Part shown: positions 8,398-16,690 of the stretch, piece by piece
Numbering within the stretch: position 1 is the stretch's first letter
Layout of the letters: each line of letters begins with the position of its first letter
From: JANSWY01 sp965267245
GTDB lineage: Bacteria; Bacteroidota; Bacteroidia; Cytophagales; Cyclobacteriaceae
Assembly (NCBI GenBank): GCA_965267245.1
Contig: OZ253939.1
Coordinates: 3,224,001-3,288,000, forward strand
DNA length: 64,000 nt
Direction of reading: 5' to 3'
The notes under the pieces: generated by a model
The model's input: the letters and a program-made list of their open reading frames with translations, nothing else
Databases searched by the model: none
Told to the model about the DNA's origin: nothing
Position numbers and translations under genes: made by a program

Positions 8398-9365
8398 TAC
8401 GACGAGCAATTCATAGACACTTATTCTATTTCAAATCTTACCTGAGGTTTATCCAATTTCTCAAAAAGGTAAAGCTCAGAAAGGGTAAAGCATCTCTATA
8501 CCGTATCCTCAGTATTTTTCTTGACAAAATCAACGATGATCATATCCTGGAGAGAGGAAGTGGCGTAGCATTTAATTTTACGCTATCAATTTTTCCGGCA
8601 ATCATCTTCCTGTTCACACTGATCCCATTTATTCATGAATGGATCCCAAGCATCGACCGACAGAAAACAATGGAATTTATCAGTTCGGTGATGCCTGAAA
8701 ACATGTATTCAGCTACAAGTGAGACCATTATGGACCTGATCCATAACACCAGAGAGGGTCTATTGTCCTTTGGGGCCTTGTTTTCATTATACCTGGCAGC
8801 CAATGGCATTAGTGCATTAATGAGAGCCTTCAACAAATGTTATAAAACCAAAGAAACCAGAAATTATTTCACCACCAGGTACATTGCCACATTGCTTACC
8901 CTGATCCTGGCATTTGTATTGATGATCTCACTATTGTTTATTGTGGCGGGGCAATTTGTCATAGGATACATGGAAGAACTTGGCTTCTTCAATGATCAGA
9001 TCGTTTACTACCTGATCATCATCTTGAGGTTTGTAGTGGTGTTCTTATCTTTTTACATGGCCATCTCGTCCATTTATTACCTGGCTCCTGCCATTCATGA
9101 CCGATGGAGGTTCTTTTCACTGGGATCATTTCTGGCTACACTTTCAGCTGTAGCTGTATCATTTGGGTTCTCCTTTTATGTAAACAATTTTGCTGCCTAC
9201 AATAAACTGTATGGGTCATTGGGAACACTAATCGCTCTTATGATCTGGCAGCTGATCCTTTCAGTTATTCTATTAGCCGGTTTTGAATTCAATGCCAGTG
9301 TAGACCTGGCAGCTTCTGATGAAGTGGTGGAACTTTCAGGTGATACAGATAATGAATTTGGGTAG
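8394..9365 (+). CDS. YihY/BrkB family membrane protein
   Basis: The 323-residue protein has the BrkB layout of about six membrane segments after a basic N-terminus: VAFNFTLSIFPAIIFLF, LSFGALFSLYLAANGISAL, then four more, the last being IALMIWQLILSVILLAGFEFN. The chosen start is TTG at 8394, which overlaps the previous stop (TTGA); no ATG is available before the conserved first helix, so a TTG start with coupled translation is the best reading. The role of the family in bacteria is not settled; it is not the RNase BN once proposed. Confidence 0.85.
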   Translation: MIRRAIHRHLFYFKSYLRFIQFLKKVKLRKGKASLYRILSIFLDKINDDHILERGSGVAFNFTLSIFPAIIFLFTLIPFIHEWIPSIDRQKTMEFISSVMPENMYSATSETIMDLIHNTREGLLSFGALFSLYLAANGISALMRAFNKCYKTKETRNYFTTRYIATLLTLILAFVLMISLLFIVAGQFVIGYMEELGFFNDQIVYYLIIILRFVVVFLSFYMAISSIYYLAPAIHDRWRFFSLGSFLATLSAVAVSFGFSFYVNNFAAYNKLYGSLGTLIALMIWQLILSVILLAGFEFNASVDLAASDEVVELSGDTDNEFG

Positions 9366-9416
9366 CATCTTCTGATGCAATTTTGTAAATTAAAGGAAGC
9401 ACTATACCCATGCACT

Positions 9417-9770
9417 ATGAAACTCACCTACGAAACCTATAAAGGGAAAAAAATCATGCGCGTTAATTTCAATGAATGTGCATCTCCTGAAGAATTGGAA
9501 GAATTGGCGTATAAACTACGAGATGAAGTGGTATCGTCCTCCGGAAATCTTTTGATCCTCAATAATTATGAAGGAGTCTTCCTAAACCCTCAGTTCATGA
9601 ACAAGGTCAAAGAACTGGCCAAGGCGGCTCAGGGAAAAGTGGATAAATCAGCCGTAATCGGTGTAGGAGGGGTTAAACGGATCTTGTTGAACGGTTACAA
9701 TGCATACGCCAAAAGAAACGTAAAAGCCTTTGACACAGCTGACCAGGCAAAAGAATATCTGGTTTCCTAA
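9417..9770 (+). CDS. STAS/SpoIIAA-like protein
   Basis: I choose the ATG at 9417 (117 residues), since the family-like sequence starts there with MKLTYETYKGKKIMRVNF; an in-frame ATG at 9375 would only add a poor extension. The alternating strand/helix pattern, with LLILNNYEGVFLN and a glycine-rich SAVIGVGGVKRILLNGYN, resembles STAS-fold proteins of Bacteroidota. No phosphorylatable Ser is evident at the usual SpoIIAA position, so a regulatory switch role is uncertain. It is the last gene of the mltG operon. Confidence 0.65.
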   Translation: MKLTYETYKGKKIMRVNFNECASPEELEELAYKLRDEVVSSSGNLLILNNYEGVFLNPQFMNKVKELAKAAQGKVDKSAVIGVGGVKRILLNGYNAYAKRNVKAFDTADQAKEYLVS

Positions 9771-9788
9771 AAATATTTTTTCCCAGGA

Positions 9789-9819
9789 TTTGACATTTTT
9801 CATAATTGGTATACTTTTG
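9789..9819 (+). promoter_or_regulatory. Bacteroidota-type promoter for tRNA-Ser
   Basis: TTTG at 9789-9792 is followed after exactly 19 bases by TACTTTTG at 9812-9819, a full match to the Bacteroidota primary sigma pattern TTTG-N19-TAnnTTTG. The tRNA starts about 80 bases further on. Confidence 0.8.
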
Positions 9820-9905
9820 CACTCCCGTTGAGCAAATGGTTCAGCGCGTTTTGATAAGAAGTGCAATTGAAGGAATCTTCCTTTGCTTAAGCTTCGGAAG
9901 ATGAA

Positions 9906-9990
9906 AGAGGAGTGGCAGAGTGGTCGAATGCGGCGGTCTTGAAAACCGTTGTACCGCGAGGTACCGGGGGTTCGAATCCCTCCTCCTCTG
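9906..9990 (+). tRNA. tRNA-Ser(UGA)
   Basis: The 85-nt sequence folds as a class II tRNA. The acceptor is AGAGGAG (9906-9912) with CTCCTCT (9983-9989), with G discriminator at 9990. The anticodon loop is CTTGAAA with anticodon TGA. A long variable arm (GTACCGCGAGGTAC) and the T-arm GGGGG-TTCGAAT-CCCTC complete it. CCA is not encoded. The acceptor begins with A1 paired to T72, which is less usual than G1, so the exact 5' end may be off by one. Confidence 0.95.
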
Positions 9991-9995
9991 CAGAT

Positions 9996-10025
9996 AAGCC
10001 TTGGCAAGTAGCCAGGGCTTTTTTT
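9996..10025 (+). terminator. Intrinsic terminator after tRNA-Ser
   Basis: The hairpin AAGCCTTGGC / GCCAGGGCTT with a five-base loop (AAGTA) is followed by a run of T at 10019-10025. It ends the tRNA-Ser transcript just after the 3' end. Confidence 0.85.
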
Positions 10026-10040
10026 ATTCCCAAAAAATAA

Positions 10041-10109
10041 GGTCTCGAAAACATTGTACCGCGAGGTAACGGGGTTGTTCGACAACTCGATTCGAATCCC
10101 TCCTCCTCT
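10041..10109 (+). pseudogene. Damaged partial copy of the tRNA-Ser gene
   Basis: This segment repeats the anticodon-arm-to-acceptor part of the tRNA at 9935-9989. GGTCTCGAAAAC, then TTGTACCGCGAGGTA and GGGG, are kept, and the final 19 bases (10091-10109) are identical to 9971-9989. It lacks the 5' half, has altered bases in the anticodon loop, and carries an insertion with a short hairpin (GTTGT-TCG-ACAAC, 10074-10086). It cannot form a tRNA. It could be a relic of tRNA duplication or of a past insertion at the tRNA 3' end. Confidence 0.7.
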
Positions 10110-10200
10110 CTGCATGGAAGCTTCGGCTGGAGCCAATTAATCATTGTCCTGAAGAATGCTTAAATTCCTTTAAAAAGCAATGGGCAACAAAGGCGATAAA

Positions 10201-10500
10201 ATGAAGCAAGAATCAGTTCTAGCAGCTGAACTTCTGGTTACAAAATTGGAATCTATCGGAGGTATTACTTCAAAAAAAATGTTTGGAGGACATGGTGTTT
10301 TTCATGATGGGAAAATGTTTGGCATTGTGGATTCAGCTGGCAGTATTTTTCTTAAGACAGATGACACTACTAAACTTGAATTTGAGAAGCGTGGAAGCAT
10401 AAAACATGGTAAAATGCCGTATTATTTAATTCCGGAGGATATAATAAATAACGCTGATTTGCTGATTGAATGGAGTAAAAAGGCTATAACTATTGCATAA
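10201..10500 (+). CDS. TfoX N-terminal domain protein
   Basis: The frame opens at 10180 but the ATG at 10201 (MKQESVLAAEL, 99 residues) fits the family start better. It matches the TfoX/Sxy N-terminal domain, with KKMFGGHGVFHDGKMFG as the core motif and a C-terminal strand-helix segment (MPYYLIPEDI). TfoX regulates competence in gammaproteobacteria; stand-alone N-domain proteins in Bacteroidota have no proven role. It stands alone after the tRNA relic. Confidence 0.85.
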   Translation: MKQESVLAAELLVTKLESIGGITSKKMFGGHGVFHDGKMFGIVDSAGSIFLKTDDTTKLEFEKRGSIKHGKMPYYLIPEDIINNADLLIEWSKKAITIA

Positions 10501-10672
10501 TTATGGATTCTCCTACCAATTTTATCAAACCTCGTTAATTGCTGATACAGAAATCCACACAGAGAAAATAAAAAGGCCTGAAGAGCGGCTACAAACTCCT
10601 TCATTTGAATGTCAATCCCTAAAACATTTCTTACCCATTCTTAGTATTTTTCATTTGTAAAATATTTCCATC

Positions 10673-12796
10673 ATGAAGAATTCTTACGCCTGTTGGATAT
10701 TGCTGCTGGTAGTGGTTTCAACAGTTTATGGTCAAAACAAGCCAATCGATAGTTTGAAATTGCTTGTATCTCAGTCTCCACCTGATTCAATTTTAGCTGT
10801 TTATTACAATAACCTTTCCAGTATGTACCTGAATTCTAATATGGATTCTGCTCTTAAATTTGGTACTCTGGCCATTACTTTATCTCAAGGGAAGAATCTT
10901 ATAAAGGCGGAAGCTGATGGAAACACCAATGTTGGAGTGGCCATTTTTCGGCTGGGGTATCATGATTCTGCAAAGTACTATTATGATGCAGCACTCCGGT
11001 TGTATCAGGAAGTGGGTGATGAAAGAGAAATTGCGCGTGCTAATGTAAGGCTGGCCACCTATTTCGATAGTAAAGGCTACTTTGATCTAAGCATTCGAGC
11101 CAATAATGAAGCAATTGCTTCATTCGAAGTACTAAAAGATACTTTTAACCTGGGAATCGCCTATTATAATCTTGCCAGCACTTATGGCTATAAAAATGAA
11201 AGGGATAAGGAGGTCGAGCATTATCTGATATCTCTGGAACTTACCAAAGCCATCAATGATACTGAAGGTATTGCATGGGCATACAGTGGATTATTCACGG
11301 CCTATAGCCTTATTAAAAATTATGAGGAAGCTTACAAAGCACTGCAGAAGGAAGAGAAAATTAGAAAAGCACTTGGGGCTCCTTATTACATTGGCAAAGT
11401 ATTTTACAATTACTCAACTTACTTTGAAGCAATCGGGCAATATGATTCTTCAATGTATTACGCTCACAAAGCATTGGAAATATTCGAAGAAAATGGCTAC
11501 AAAGATTATGAAGCAGCATGTTACGATCAACTTGGAGTGATTCATCATGCCAATAAGTCTTACCAAAAATCCATTGAAGCCTATGAAAATTCCCTTGCTA
11601 TCATACAAACAATATCGGGCGATAAAGCTGTGGTAACTTTGAAAGACATGGCCATTACTTTTATTGCACTTGGAAAATGGGATCAGGCGAGAACTACCCT
11701 GGATAGGGCGTTAAAGCAAAGCAAGGAATTTAATTCCGAACTTGAGACTGTTGCTGTATTGGAACAGTTATACAAACTAGACTCTATTTCTAATAACTGG
11801 CAATCGGCATTCAACCATCTCCAGCAATTAAGCAATCTAAAAAATGAATTGACCAGAAAGGAAAACACAAATCGTCTCCAGGAACTTAATATCATTTTCG
11901 AGACCGAGCAAAGGGATCTGGAGATCACTAATTTAAAACAATTGGATGTTGCCAGGGAAGAGAAGTTGCAAGCTGAGATCAAACAAAAATATTACCTGAC
12001 CATAGCCACAGTAGTCACTTTAGTCTTCCTGGTGATTGGGATCATTCTTTATAATCGGTTAAGGCACTCAAAAAACGAGATAGCCCAACAAAAAAATAGC
12101 CTGGAATTACTCAATCAAACAAAAGATCGCTTCTTTGGCATCATTGCCCATGACCTAAGGGGACCAATTACCGCACTGAAAGGGATCACCGACCTTTTGA
12201 GTTACAATATCAAGAAAGGAAAGATGGACTCGTTACCAAAAATTGCAGCACAGATAGACTCGTCCTCTAATAGAGTGAATAGTCTGTTAGACAATTTGCT
12301 CAGCTGGGCTCTTTCCCAACAAGGAACAGTACCTTATTCGCCCTCGAATTATCCACTGAAAGACTTGGTAGAGGAAAGCCTTCTCTATTTTGAGGACATG
12401 GCAGCCGCCAAACAAATTGAAATTAAGTGTGACATCCCCTCAGAACTTACAATATTTTGTGACAAAGAAAGCTTAAGTACGGTCTTTAGAAACCTGATCA
12501 ATAACAGTATCAAATTCACTCATTCAGGTGGCTGCTTAACGATTAACAGTGAGTCAAAAGACAATCGGATTGACGTTCTCCTAAAGGATGATGGGATTGG
12601 CATGTCACCAGAAAAGGTAACAAAAATATTTTCCCTGGACTCCTCAAAAATTGCCGATGGAACCGCAAAAGAAAAAGGTTCCGGTCTGGGGCTTATGCTT
12701 GTAAAGGATTTCATAGCCATGAACAAAGGCCAAATCAATGTGAGCAGTAAACCCAATGAAGGAAGTGAATTCTTAATATCTTTACCGGTAGCCTAA
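10673..12796 (+). CDS. TPR-containing sensor histidine kinase
   Basis: The 707-residue protein has a signal peptide (to about residue 20, ending VYGQ) and then a large set of tetratricopeptide repeats (about 40-400) in the periplasm. One membrane segment (YYLTIATVVTLVFLVIGIIL, about 438-457) is followed by a short coiled coil, HisKA and HATPase_c. The phosphoacceptor is H493 in IIAHDLRGP, the N box is NLINNSIKF from about residue 607, and the G boxes are DDGIGM and GSGLGL. It is followed after 9 bases by a LytTR response regulator, its obvious partner. The signal is unknown. Confidence 0.95.
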   Translation: MKNSYACWILLLVVVSTVYGQNKPIDSLKLLVSQSPPDSILAVYYNNLSSMYLNSNMDSALKFGTLAITLSQGKNLIKAEADGNTNVGVAIFRLGYHDSAKYYYDAALRLYQEVGDEREIARANVRLATYFDSKGYFDLSIRANNEAIASFEVLKDTFNLGIAYYNLASTYGYKNERDKEVEHYLISLELTKAINDTEGIAWAYSGLFTAYSLIKNYEEAYKALQKEEKIRKALGAPYYIGKVFYNYSTYFEAIGQYDSSMYYAHKALEIFEENGYKDYEAACYDQLGVIHHANKSYQKSIEAYENSLAIIQTISGDKAVVTLKDMAITFIALGKWDQARTTLDRALKQSKEFNSELETVAVLEQLYKLDSISNNWQSAFNHLQQLSNLKNELTRKENTNRLQELNIIFETEQRDLEITNLKQLDVAREEKLQAEIKQKYYLTIATVVTLVFLVIGIILYNRLRHSKNEIAQQKNSLELLNQTKDRFFGIIAHDLRGPITALKGITDLLSYNIKKGKMDSLPKIAAQIDSSSNRVNSLLDNLLSWALSQQGTVPYSPSNYPLKDLVEESLLYFEDMAAAKQIEIKCDIPSELTIFCDKESLSTVFRNLINNSIKFTHSGGCLTINSESKDNRIDVLLKDDGIGMSPEKVTKIFSLDSSKIADGTAKEKGSGLGLMLVKDFIAMNKGQINVSSKPNEGSEFLISLPVA

Positions 12797-12805
12797 AGTC
12801 TTACA

Positions 12806-13555
12806 ATGAGTAAAGTCCGGATTTTCATTCTTGAAGATGATGTACTTCAATCCAGTAAATTAGAAATGTTACTGGAACAAATGAATTATATGGTAGCAGG
12901 AGTATGTGACAATGGGGATGAAGCAGTCAACCAAATCATAGCTACCAAGCCCGATCTCCTTTTAGCCGATATAGATATTTTTGGAAACAGGAATGGTATT
13001 GAGGTAGTTAGTGAATTGAATAGCAAAAATCCTATCCCTGTAATTTTCACTACATCTTTCAAAGACAAGGACACCATTGATCGTGCTAAACAAACCGAAC
13101 CTTTTGCTTACCTGATCAAACCTTTTGAAAAGGAATCATTGCAAGCGGCCATCGAAATTTCCATGATCAGGTTTCAAAAACCTCAACAGACGTCTAATAC
13201 CTTGAATGAGGATTTCAGCCAGGCAGACCAATTGATCAATGATGCCATTTACCTAAAGTCTGAGGGAATGCTCACCAAAGTGGATGTAAATGACATTAGT
13301 TATGTGGAAGTGCAGGACAAACATTGCCTTATCGGTTTACCAGAAAAGATTATCTCAGTGAGAATGACCATGGGAAATATTGAAGCCAAATTGAAGAATT
13401 GGTCTTTCATGAGAGTACACAGGTCATTCCTTGTAAATATCAAAAAAGTGGCCAATATCGCCCTGAGTGAGAGCATCATTTACCTGGGGCAATACAAAGT
13501 GCCACTGAGCAGGTCTTATAAAGAACATTTTCTGGAAGCGATTGAGCATAAATAA
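12806..13555 (+). CDS. LytTR-family response regulator
   Basis: The 249-residue protein has a receiver domain (about residues 4-120) with acidic pair E10-D11-D12, phosphoacceptor D55 (LLLADID) and K105 (YLIKPF). A LytTR DNA-binding domain follows (about 145-248), with FMRVHRSFLVN and the VPLSRSYK C-terminus. It sits 9 bases after the TPR histidine kinase, giving a complete two-component pair. LytTR regulators usually bind paired direct repeats upstream of targets; I did not find a convincing site next to the operon. Confidence 0.95.
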   Translation: MSKVRIFILEDDVLQSSKLEMLLEQMNYMVAGVCDNGDEAVNQIIATKPDLLLADIDIFGNRNGIEVVSELNSKNPIPVIFTTSFKDKDTIDRAKQTEPFAYLIKPFEKESLQAAIEISMIRFQKPQQTSNTLNEDFSQADQLINDAIYLKSEGMLTKVDVNDISYVEVQDKHCLIGLPEKIISVRMTMGNIEAKLKNWSFMRVHRSFLVNIKKVANIALSESIIYLGQYKVPLSRSYKEHFLEAIEHK

Positions 13556-13557
13556 AA

Positions 13558-13584
13558 GAAGCTGCCGGAATCTTCAGCAGCCTC
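13558..13584 (-). terminator. Intrinsic terminator of the MACPF gene
   Basis: On the minus strand, GAGGCTGC and GCAGCTTC pair with one G-T wobble around an 11-base loop and are followed by TTTTATTTAT. It lies 28 bases past the stop of the MACPF gene; its T-rich tail reaches the end of the convergent response regulator gene. Confidence 0.6.
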
Positions 13585-13611
13585 AAATCACTCGGTTTGA
13601 CGTTAAAAAAA

Positions 13612-15066
13612 TTAGTATAGGTCAATTGATAATTCTGCATGTATTGCTTTCTTACCATTCACACTTTCAAATACCAGGACTGAGTGAGGCACCACAAATC
13701 CATTGGAAAAATCCAGTACCACTTCGGTATCACCTTCGGTTAATGGTGTTGTTATATTTCGCGCTGTGAATTCAAACATTTCCCCAGAAATTGTGACCTT
13801 GGATCGATTTTTATCAAAGTTATAGATTGTAAAATCTGCCACTTCCTTACTGGAATTATTAAGCCCTTTTGTATCACCAGGTGCCATATCCACCAACGTG
13901 CTGGAGTTTCTGTCTTCAGAGAAAAAATTGTGACTCTCGAAAGCGAATATGTTAGTTCTGTCCTGATAAGCAAATGCATTAATGTCACCATAGAACTCCA
14001 GGCCTGCACCTACCTCATCTACGTTTGTCGGTACACGAAATTGTTCAAATGTAACCTTAACCCTGAGTGGAGGTGTTTGCAGTGATTCCAAACTAACTCC
14101 TGCCAATGTTTCAAATGCATCAATCAACTCTTGTTTTCTTGATCCTTCATCTGCAAATTCCCAGATAGGGATCAATGGTGTTGCTTCCTGAAAGCCTACC
14201 AATGTAGATCTTCCATCAATGCTATTGATCCATTGGTTGTAATCATCCTCATTGAATATATTCTGTCCGAACTCACTATTGCCTCCATATACTTTCAGGT
14301 TTTTTTCTGAGTTTTCTTGAATACTCGTCAAAAGTTGTTGATTGCCAAATCCAGCACTAGCAGATATTTCTACCACATCCGCACTAAAAGATGCATCAGC
14401 TGCGACATTAATCTGAAAGTCTTCTGACACTTCACTTCTGTCCATGGCAATGTTGTAATCCAATCTACCTCCCACATAGATGGCCCGCACTACGTAACTA
14501 CCGTAGATCTCAAACAATGATTCAGGTGAGTAATTCGGATCATTGATATCCCGTTTTGCATTTTCAGACAGGTATTCCTTCAACTCTGATACCCGGTTTT
14601 CAGCGATGGTCAGGGATTCTTTATAAATTCGGCTCTGAACAGTGGCAAAGGCATTTACACGGCTATTTCTTACATCCTGGCTGAAATTCACTGCAGCCGA
14701 TCCTCCGAACCCTTTGAAACTACCCCCAACTTCTACAGAAGTACTGATGTGATTGGCATATTCATTAATGGTTTCACCAAAGTAGGTTTCAAACTCAGCC
14801 CTTTCGATGGGCACCTCATCAATCAGACCGGCTGCATGTAATTTGTCAAGGTCCAATATGGATGCACGCAACTCTTCTGTGTCTGCATATCTTCCCAGGA
14901 AGTTATATCCCTTACCCAGTGATTCATCAACTGCGATCTCTCCATTATTACCCGGAGCGTCTGGTTCGTCTTCATTATTACAGCTTACCAGCATTAACTG
15001 TCCTAAGCCGATTAAAATGAATAAAAATGCGTTCCTACCTTTACTAATAAATTTAAATGGTCTCAT
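13612..15066 (-). CDS. MACPF (membrane attack complex/perforin) domain lipoprotein
   Basis: The 484-residue protein has a lipoprotein signal with the lipobox Cys at 29 (LVSCNN). The family signature is seen as YGSYVVRAIYVGGRL at 188-202, close to Y-G-T-H-Y-x6-G-G with His replaced by Tyr at 191. Strand/helix-rich stretches before and after it (for example VEVGGSFKGFGGSAAVNFS near 111-129) fit the glycine-rich transmembrane hairpins of pore formers. A C-terminal beta-rich domain (about 345-484) of unassigned type follows and might bind the target. Bacteroidota MACPF proteins include secreted antibacterial toxins (the BSAP type), so killing of related cells is a plausible role, but it is inference. 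It is monocistronic, and I see no immunity gene beside it. Confidence 0.8.
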   Translation of the reverse strand: MRPFKFISKGRNAFLFILIGLGQLMLVSCNNEDEPDAPGNNGEIAVDESLGKGYNFLGRYADTEELRASILDLDKLHAAGLIDEVPIERAEFETYFGETINEYANHISTSVEVGGSFKGFGGSAAVNFSQDVRNSRVNAFATVQSRIYKESLTIAENRVSELKEYLSENAKRDINDPNYSPESLFEIYGSYVVRAIYVGGRLDYNIAMDRSEVSEDFQINVAADASFSADVVEISASAGFGNQQLLTSIQENSEKNLKVYGGNSEFGQNIFNEDDYNQWINSIDGRSTLVGFQEATPLIPIWEFADEGSRKQELIDAFETLAGVSLESLQTPPLRVKVTFEQFRVPTNVDEVGAGLEFYGDINAFAYQDRTNIFAFESHNFFSEDRNSSTLVDMAPGDTKGLNNSSKEVADFTIYNFDKNRSKVTISGEMFEFTARNITTPLTEGDTEVVLDFSNGFVVPHSVLVFESVNGKKAIHAELSIDLY

Positions 15067-15394
15067 CTCTTTAAAAAGTTTGATTTCGATGAGGCTAAGA
15101 AGAAGAATTCATGGTTGAGACTAAAAAATTCGGTGTGGACAACAGTTTTATGGCGTGAATTTCAATTTCATGATCCGGTTTATGCGAGGATTCAATCAAT
15201 TTATTTCAGTTCTGAAACTCCCTTTTTTATATGTAAAAATTTGATTATCAATACAATAACAAAAAAATCAACAAGGGTAATTCCTCAGAGTTGCACTTAG
15301 GTCCACAAAGTGACACTGGGGTTTTATGCTGAACTCGGTATGCCTCTTAGCTTCTTTGAGCGTTTTGCGTAACAATTTGAAGAGATTTATAAAA
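15067..15394. other. Gene-free stretch upstream of the MACPF gene
   Basis: This AT-rich interval carries no ORF I can support. A frame at 15115-15300 has no recognisable product and overlaps nothing conserved. The stretch presumably contains the MACPF promoter, which I could not place. Confidence 0.5.
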
Positions 15395-15420
15395 TCAAAA
15401 AAGCCCTCCAATGGAGGGCC
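15395..15420 (-). terminator. Intrinsic terminator of the 54-residue gene
   Basis: GCCCTCCA (15403-15410) and TGGAGGGC (15412-15419) form a GC-rich hairpin. On the minus strand it is followed by TTTTTTGATTTT. It lies 30 bases after the stop of the small gene at 15450-15614, which supports that gene being transcribed. Confidence 0.8.
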
Positions 15421-15449
15421 AATAGACAGTTCCCGTACTTATATGGTGT

Positions 15450-15614
15450 TTATACTTTTACATGTTTGAGGTACCGCTGGCACATCTCCTTTGTCCCGAT
15501 GTACACAATTGCTTGACCCTTAAGCACATGCCAGGTAGCCTCACTTTTTATAAATTGCAATTTAAACCCCGAGGGGTGATCATTTTGATTAAAAAGTTGT
15601 TTCAGGAATTTCAT
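15450..15614 (-). CDS. Small conserved-looking protein, 54 residues
   Basis: ATG at 15612-15614 opens a 54-codon frame ending in TAA at 15450-15452. The product starts MKFLKQLFNQNDHPSG and ends with WHVLKGQAIVYIG and TKEMCQRYLKHVKV, a compact soluble protein with one Trp and one Cys and no membrane segment. A strong terminator follows, and a perfect -7 box (TAATTTTG on the minus strand, 15666-15673) lies 51 bases upstream. The combination of start, terminator and protein-like composition makes it real in my view. I do not know its function. Confidence 0.7.
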   Translation of the reverse strand: MKFLKQLFNQNDHPSGFKLQFIKSEATWHVLKGQAIVYIGTKEMCQRYLKHVKV

Positions 15615-15665
15615 AGCTCAGTTTTTTGTTTGTTAGAATAATACAATTATATATTATAAATAGTA

Positions 15666-15697
15666 CAAAATTATTTTTACTCGTTGACTTCCAGAAA
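15666..15697 (-). promoter_or_regulatory. Candidate promoter of the 54-residue gene
   Basis: On the minus strand TAATTTTG (15673 to 15666) matches TAnnTTTG perfectly. The upstream half, about 20 bases away, is only TTTCTG rather than TTTG, so the -33 element is poor. The predicted leader is about 45 bases. Confidence 0.35.
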
Positions 15698-15778
15698 ATT
15701 CTCGTTGAACCATTTTTTTGCTTCGATAAAGTAAAATTCTCAAGTTCTAATCTCAAAAAGGGAAATAAACATTCATCA

Positions 15779-16687
15779 CTACTTATCACCGAAAGTATAG
15801 CTCAGTCCAACACCAAATACTGACTTAAATTGAACTCTTGGGCCAATTTCATCCACAATCCCATCATTATTTTTGTCTATTTCTATATCAATATCATCGT
15901 CATAGAGCAACTGTGTAATTAGATTAGCAGAAAGGAATTTGTTGATTTTCATGATGAATATGTTTTCCCAGTTGACGTCAATATTCCCAAAATTCTCCAT
16001 GTAATTGCTAAAAAGCTCCAATCTGCTTTCATAATTAACACCATCGAAAATGTCTTTCTTGAACTTCATTCTTAAGAAAGAACCTAGTTCAGCTCTTGCC
16101 TTAGATCCTGGGTCTACACCATAAGCTCCGTTATTGTATAGAGTTTCATCTGTCACAAATGTAAATTTGCCAGTAACCGGAGCTAAACTCACAGAAAAAT
16201 AGTCTCTCACTTTATAATCAATTCCGGTTGCTATTATCAGATATCCAGGAGCCAGAAATCGGGATATTACACTGTCTGACTCATCAAGCCCCTCTGCAAA
16301 CTGCGACTTGAAATCAGCCAATGCGCTGAAATACCACTTGCCTTCTTCTCTGGTAAGCCGATAACCATACTTAGTTGAGAAATTGATCTTGTCATCACTT
16401 TTAACAAAATCGCCCTGTCCCTGCTTAAGTAGTCCATATCCTAAATCCAGTGAATTCTCCCATGTAGTACGAGCTTTGGAATAATTGGCATAAAGCCCTA
16501 AGTAACTATTCAATGAAACAGAGTTTTGTCCACCTGCGGCCCAGTTGTTCAGTGAGACATTACTGAAGGTAATGCTTCCGGCACCCCCTTTTTTCCAATA
16601 AGATGTATCAGCAGGTAAATTTTCTTGGGCGTTTGCCTGGTAGGAAAACACCCAAATTGCAATAACAATTAGTATATATTTTCTCAT
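15779..16687 (-). CDS. DUF3078 outer-membrane protein
   Basis: The 302-residue protein has a signal peptide (to about residue 20, NAQE) and the DUF3078 hallmark start: W-K-K-G-G, then SNVSLNNWAAGGQNSVS near 42-58. The remainder has alternating amphipathic strands ending in F-G (GLSYTFGDK), typical of outer-membrane barrels. The family is common in Bacteroidota with no established substrate. Its start lies 3 bases downstream of the MscS gene's stop, so the MscS gene (16691-17503) is transcribed first and this gene second in one operon. Confidence 0.9.
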   Translation of the reverse strand: MRKYILIVIAIWVFSYQANAQENLPADTSYWKKGGAGSITFSNVSLNNWAAGGQNSVSLNSYLGLYANYSKARTTWENSLDLGYGLLKQGQGDFVKSDDKINFSTKYGYRLTREEGKWYFSALADFKSQFAEGLDESDSVISRFLAPGYLIIATGIDYKVRDYFSVSLAPVTGKFTFVTDETLYNNGAYGVDPGSKARAELGSFLRMKFKKDIFDGVNYESRLELFSNYMENFGNIDVNWENIFIMKINKFLSANLITQLLYDDDIDIEIDKNNDGIVDEIGPRVQFKSVFGVGLSYTFGDK

Positions 16688-16690
16688 CTT

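Noticed and set aside
9971..10109. tRNA 3' end repeat as an attachment site of a mobile island
   Set aside because: The 19-base repeat copies are only 120 bases apart and no integrase gene is present, so no island is bounded here.
9648..10136. Long minus-strand ORF overlapping tRNA-Ser and its copy
   Set aside because: It runs through the tRNA gene and the relic, with many Arg/Gly codons from the tRNA sequence; it is a shadow.
15115..15300. Plus-strand ORF upstream of the MACPF gene
   Set aside because: No family resemblance, no terminator or promoter, and composition typical of random AT-rich sequence.
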